Below, one piece after another: positions 5,913-6,127 of a stretch of 6,127 nucleotides of DNA. The stretch spans positions 71,983 to 78,109 of the forward strand of contig DDVH01000055.1 in the NCBI GenBank assembly GCA_002345215.1, given 5' to 3'. A program made the translations under genes and the position numbers. The notes below the pieces were generated by a model that made no database searches, was not told the origin of the DNA, and worked only from the letters and a program-made list of their open reading frames with translations. Positions within the stretch are counted from its first letter, which is position 1, and each line of letters begins with the position of its first letter. This DNA is from Anaerolineales bacterium UBA2317. Its GTDB lineage: Bacteria; Chloroflexota; Anaerolineae; Anaerolineales; Villigracilaceae.

Positions 5913-6127
5913 TTGGCAAAAGATGTCATCATGCCCGCTTTGGGCATGGCACAAGAAACAGGCACATTGATTCAATGGCTCAAAAAGCCGGGTGATACCA
6001 TCACCAAAGGCGAGCCATTGATGGAAATTGAAACCGACAAAGCTACGGTTGAAATTGAAGCGCCTGCATCTGGAACTTTATCAAGCATCACTGCCCAAGC
6101 AGGTGATGTGATTCCAGTGGGTCAAAG
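5913..6127 (+). CDS. dihydrolipoamide acyltransferase (E2), N-terminal lipoyl domain, 3' end missing
   Basis: The first 71 codons of the E2 core protein are visible. The lipoyl domain carries the acyl group made by E1 to the E2 catalytic centre, where it is passed to CoA. The reading begins MAKDVIMPALGMAQETGTL, followed by GEPLMEIETDKATVEIEAPA (residues 34-53) and SGTLSSI. Lys43 in the ETDKA turn (codon 6039-6041) is the lipoylation site. TTG is chosen as start because it lies 5 nt after GGAG and gives the complete first beta strand; the ATG at 5931 would remove it. The frame stays open to the right edge, and the subunit-binding and catalytic domains are off-window. It belongs with E1 alpha and E1 beta in one operon. 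Whether it is acetoin-, pyruvate- or branched-chain-type cannot be told from the lipoyl domain. Confidence 0.92.
   Translation, partial: MAKDVIMPALGMAQETGTLIQWLKKPGDTITKGEPLMEIETDKATVEIEAPASGTLSSITAQAGDVIPVGQ

Noticed and set aside
5542..5970. 142-codon + strand frame overlapping M24 and E2
   Set aside because: It is a frame-shifted shadow; its Lys/Ser/His-rich composition and position across two well-supported genes argue against it.
5625..5975. 116-codon open frame on the - strand
   Set aside because: It is antisense to the M24 gene and the E2 start, has Cys-rich, family-free sequence and no promoter or ribosome site I could find.

Overview
The window is bacterial. It has sigma70-type promoters, purine-rich Shine-Dalgarno sites, tightly packed co-directional genes and a GC content that looks like the mid-40s by eye. 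A LysK-type hydrolase of the LysW carrier-protein lysine pathway beside an acetoin/pyruvate-dehydrogenase-like operon would fit a Chloroflexota (Anaerolineae-like) genome. That placement is an inference; no rRNA or other taxonomic marker is present.

Layout. (1) Bases 1-817 (+) hold the 3' three quarters of an M20 metallohydrolase of the LysK/ArgE/DapE group, probably the last gene of an upstream lysine or arginine biosynthesis unit. (2) Bases 820-1500 (-) encode a 226-residue XRE-type helix-turn-helix plus cupin regulator, convergent with the hydrolase and separated from it by 2 bp. (3) Bases 1501-1676 are a divergent regulatory region. It has a perfect-consensus TTGACA-16-TATAAT promoter on the + strand, a TATAAT promoter on the - strand, a 14-nt motif repeated in inverted orientation over both -10 boxes, and an 8-bp direct repeat exactly 42 bp apart flanking the + promoter. 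(4) From 1677 to the right edge runs a compact + strand operon: beta-hydroxyacid dehydrogenase, E1 alpha and E1 beta of a thiamine-diphosphate 2-oxoacid/acetoin dehydrogenase, an M24 'pita-bread' protein with an altered metal site, and the lipoyl domain of the E2 acyltransferase (cut by the window end). Gene spacings are 1 bp, a 14-bp overlap, 19 bp and 9 bp.

How the genes may work together. E1 alpha, E1 beta and E2 should form a complex that decarboxylates or cleaves a 2-oxo compound and passes the acyl group through lipoyl-lysine to CoA. The E1 alpha sequence is closest in style to AcoA (acetoin dehydrogenase). The beta-hydroxyacid dehydrogenase could interconvert a hydroxy acid or alcohol with an oxo compound upstream of the complex. 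The M24 protein lies between E1 beta and E2, where such operons normally have no extra gene, and resembles the non-peptidase branch of the fold (creatinase, ectoine hydrolase, DMSP lyase DddP) as much as it does true aminopeptidases. The divergent XRE-cupin protein is the obvious candidate regulator. The best reading is an inducible catabolic operon for an unidentified small molecule. The least ordinary parts are the M24 protein, whose second metal aspartate is replaced by cysteine, and the repeated motifs in the divergent promoter region.
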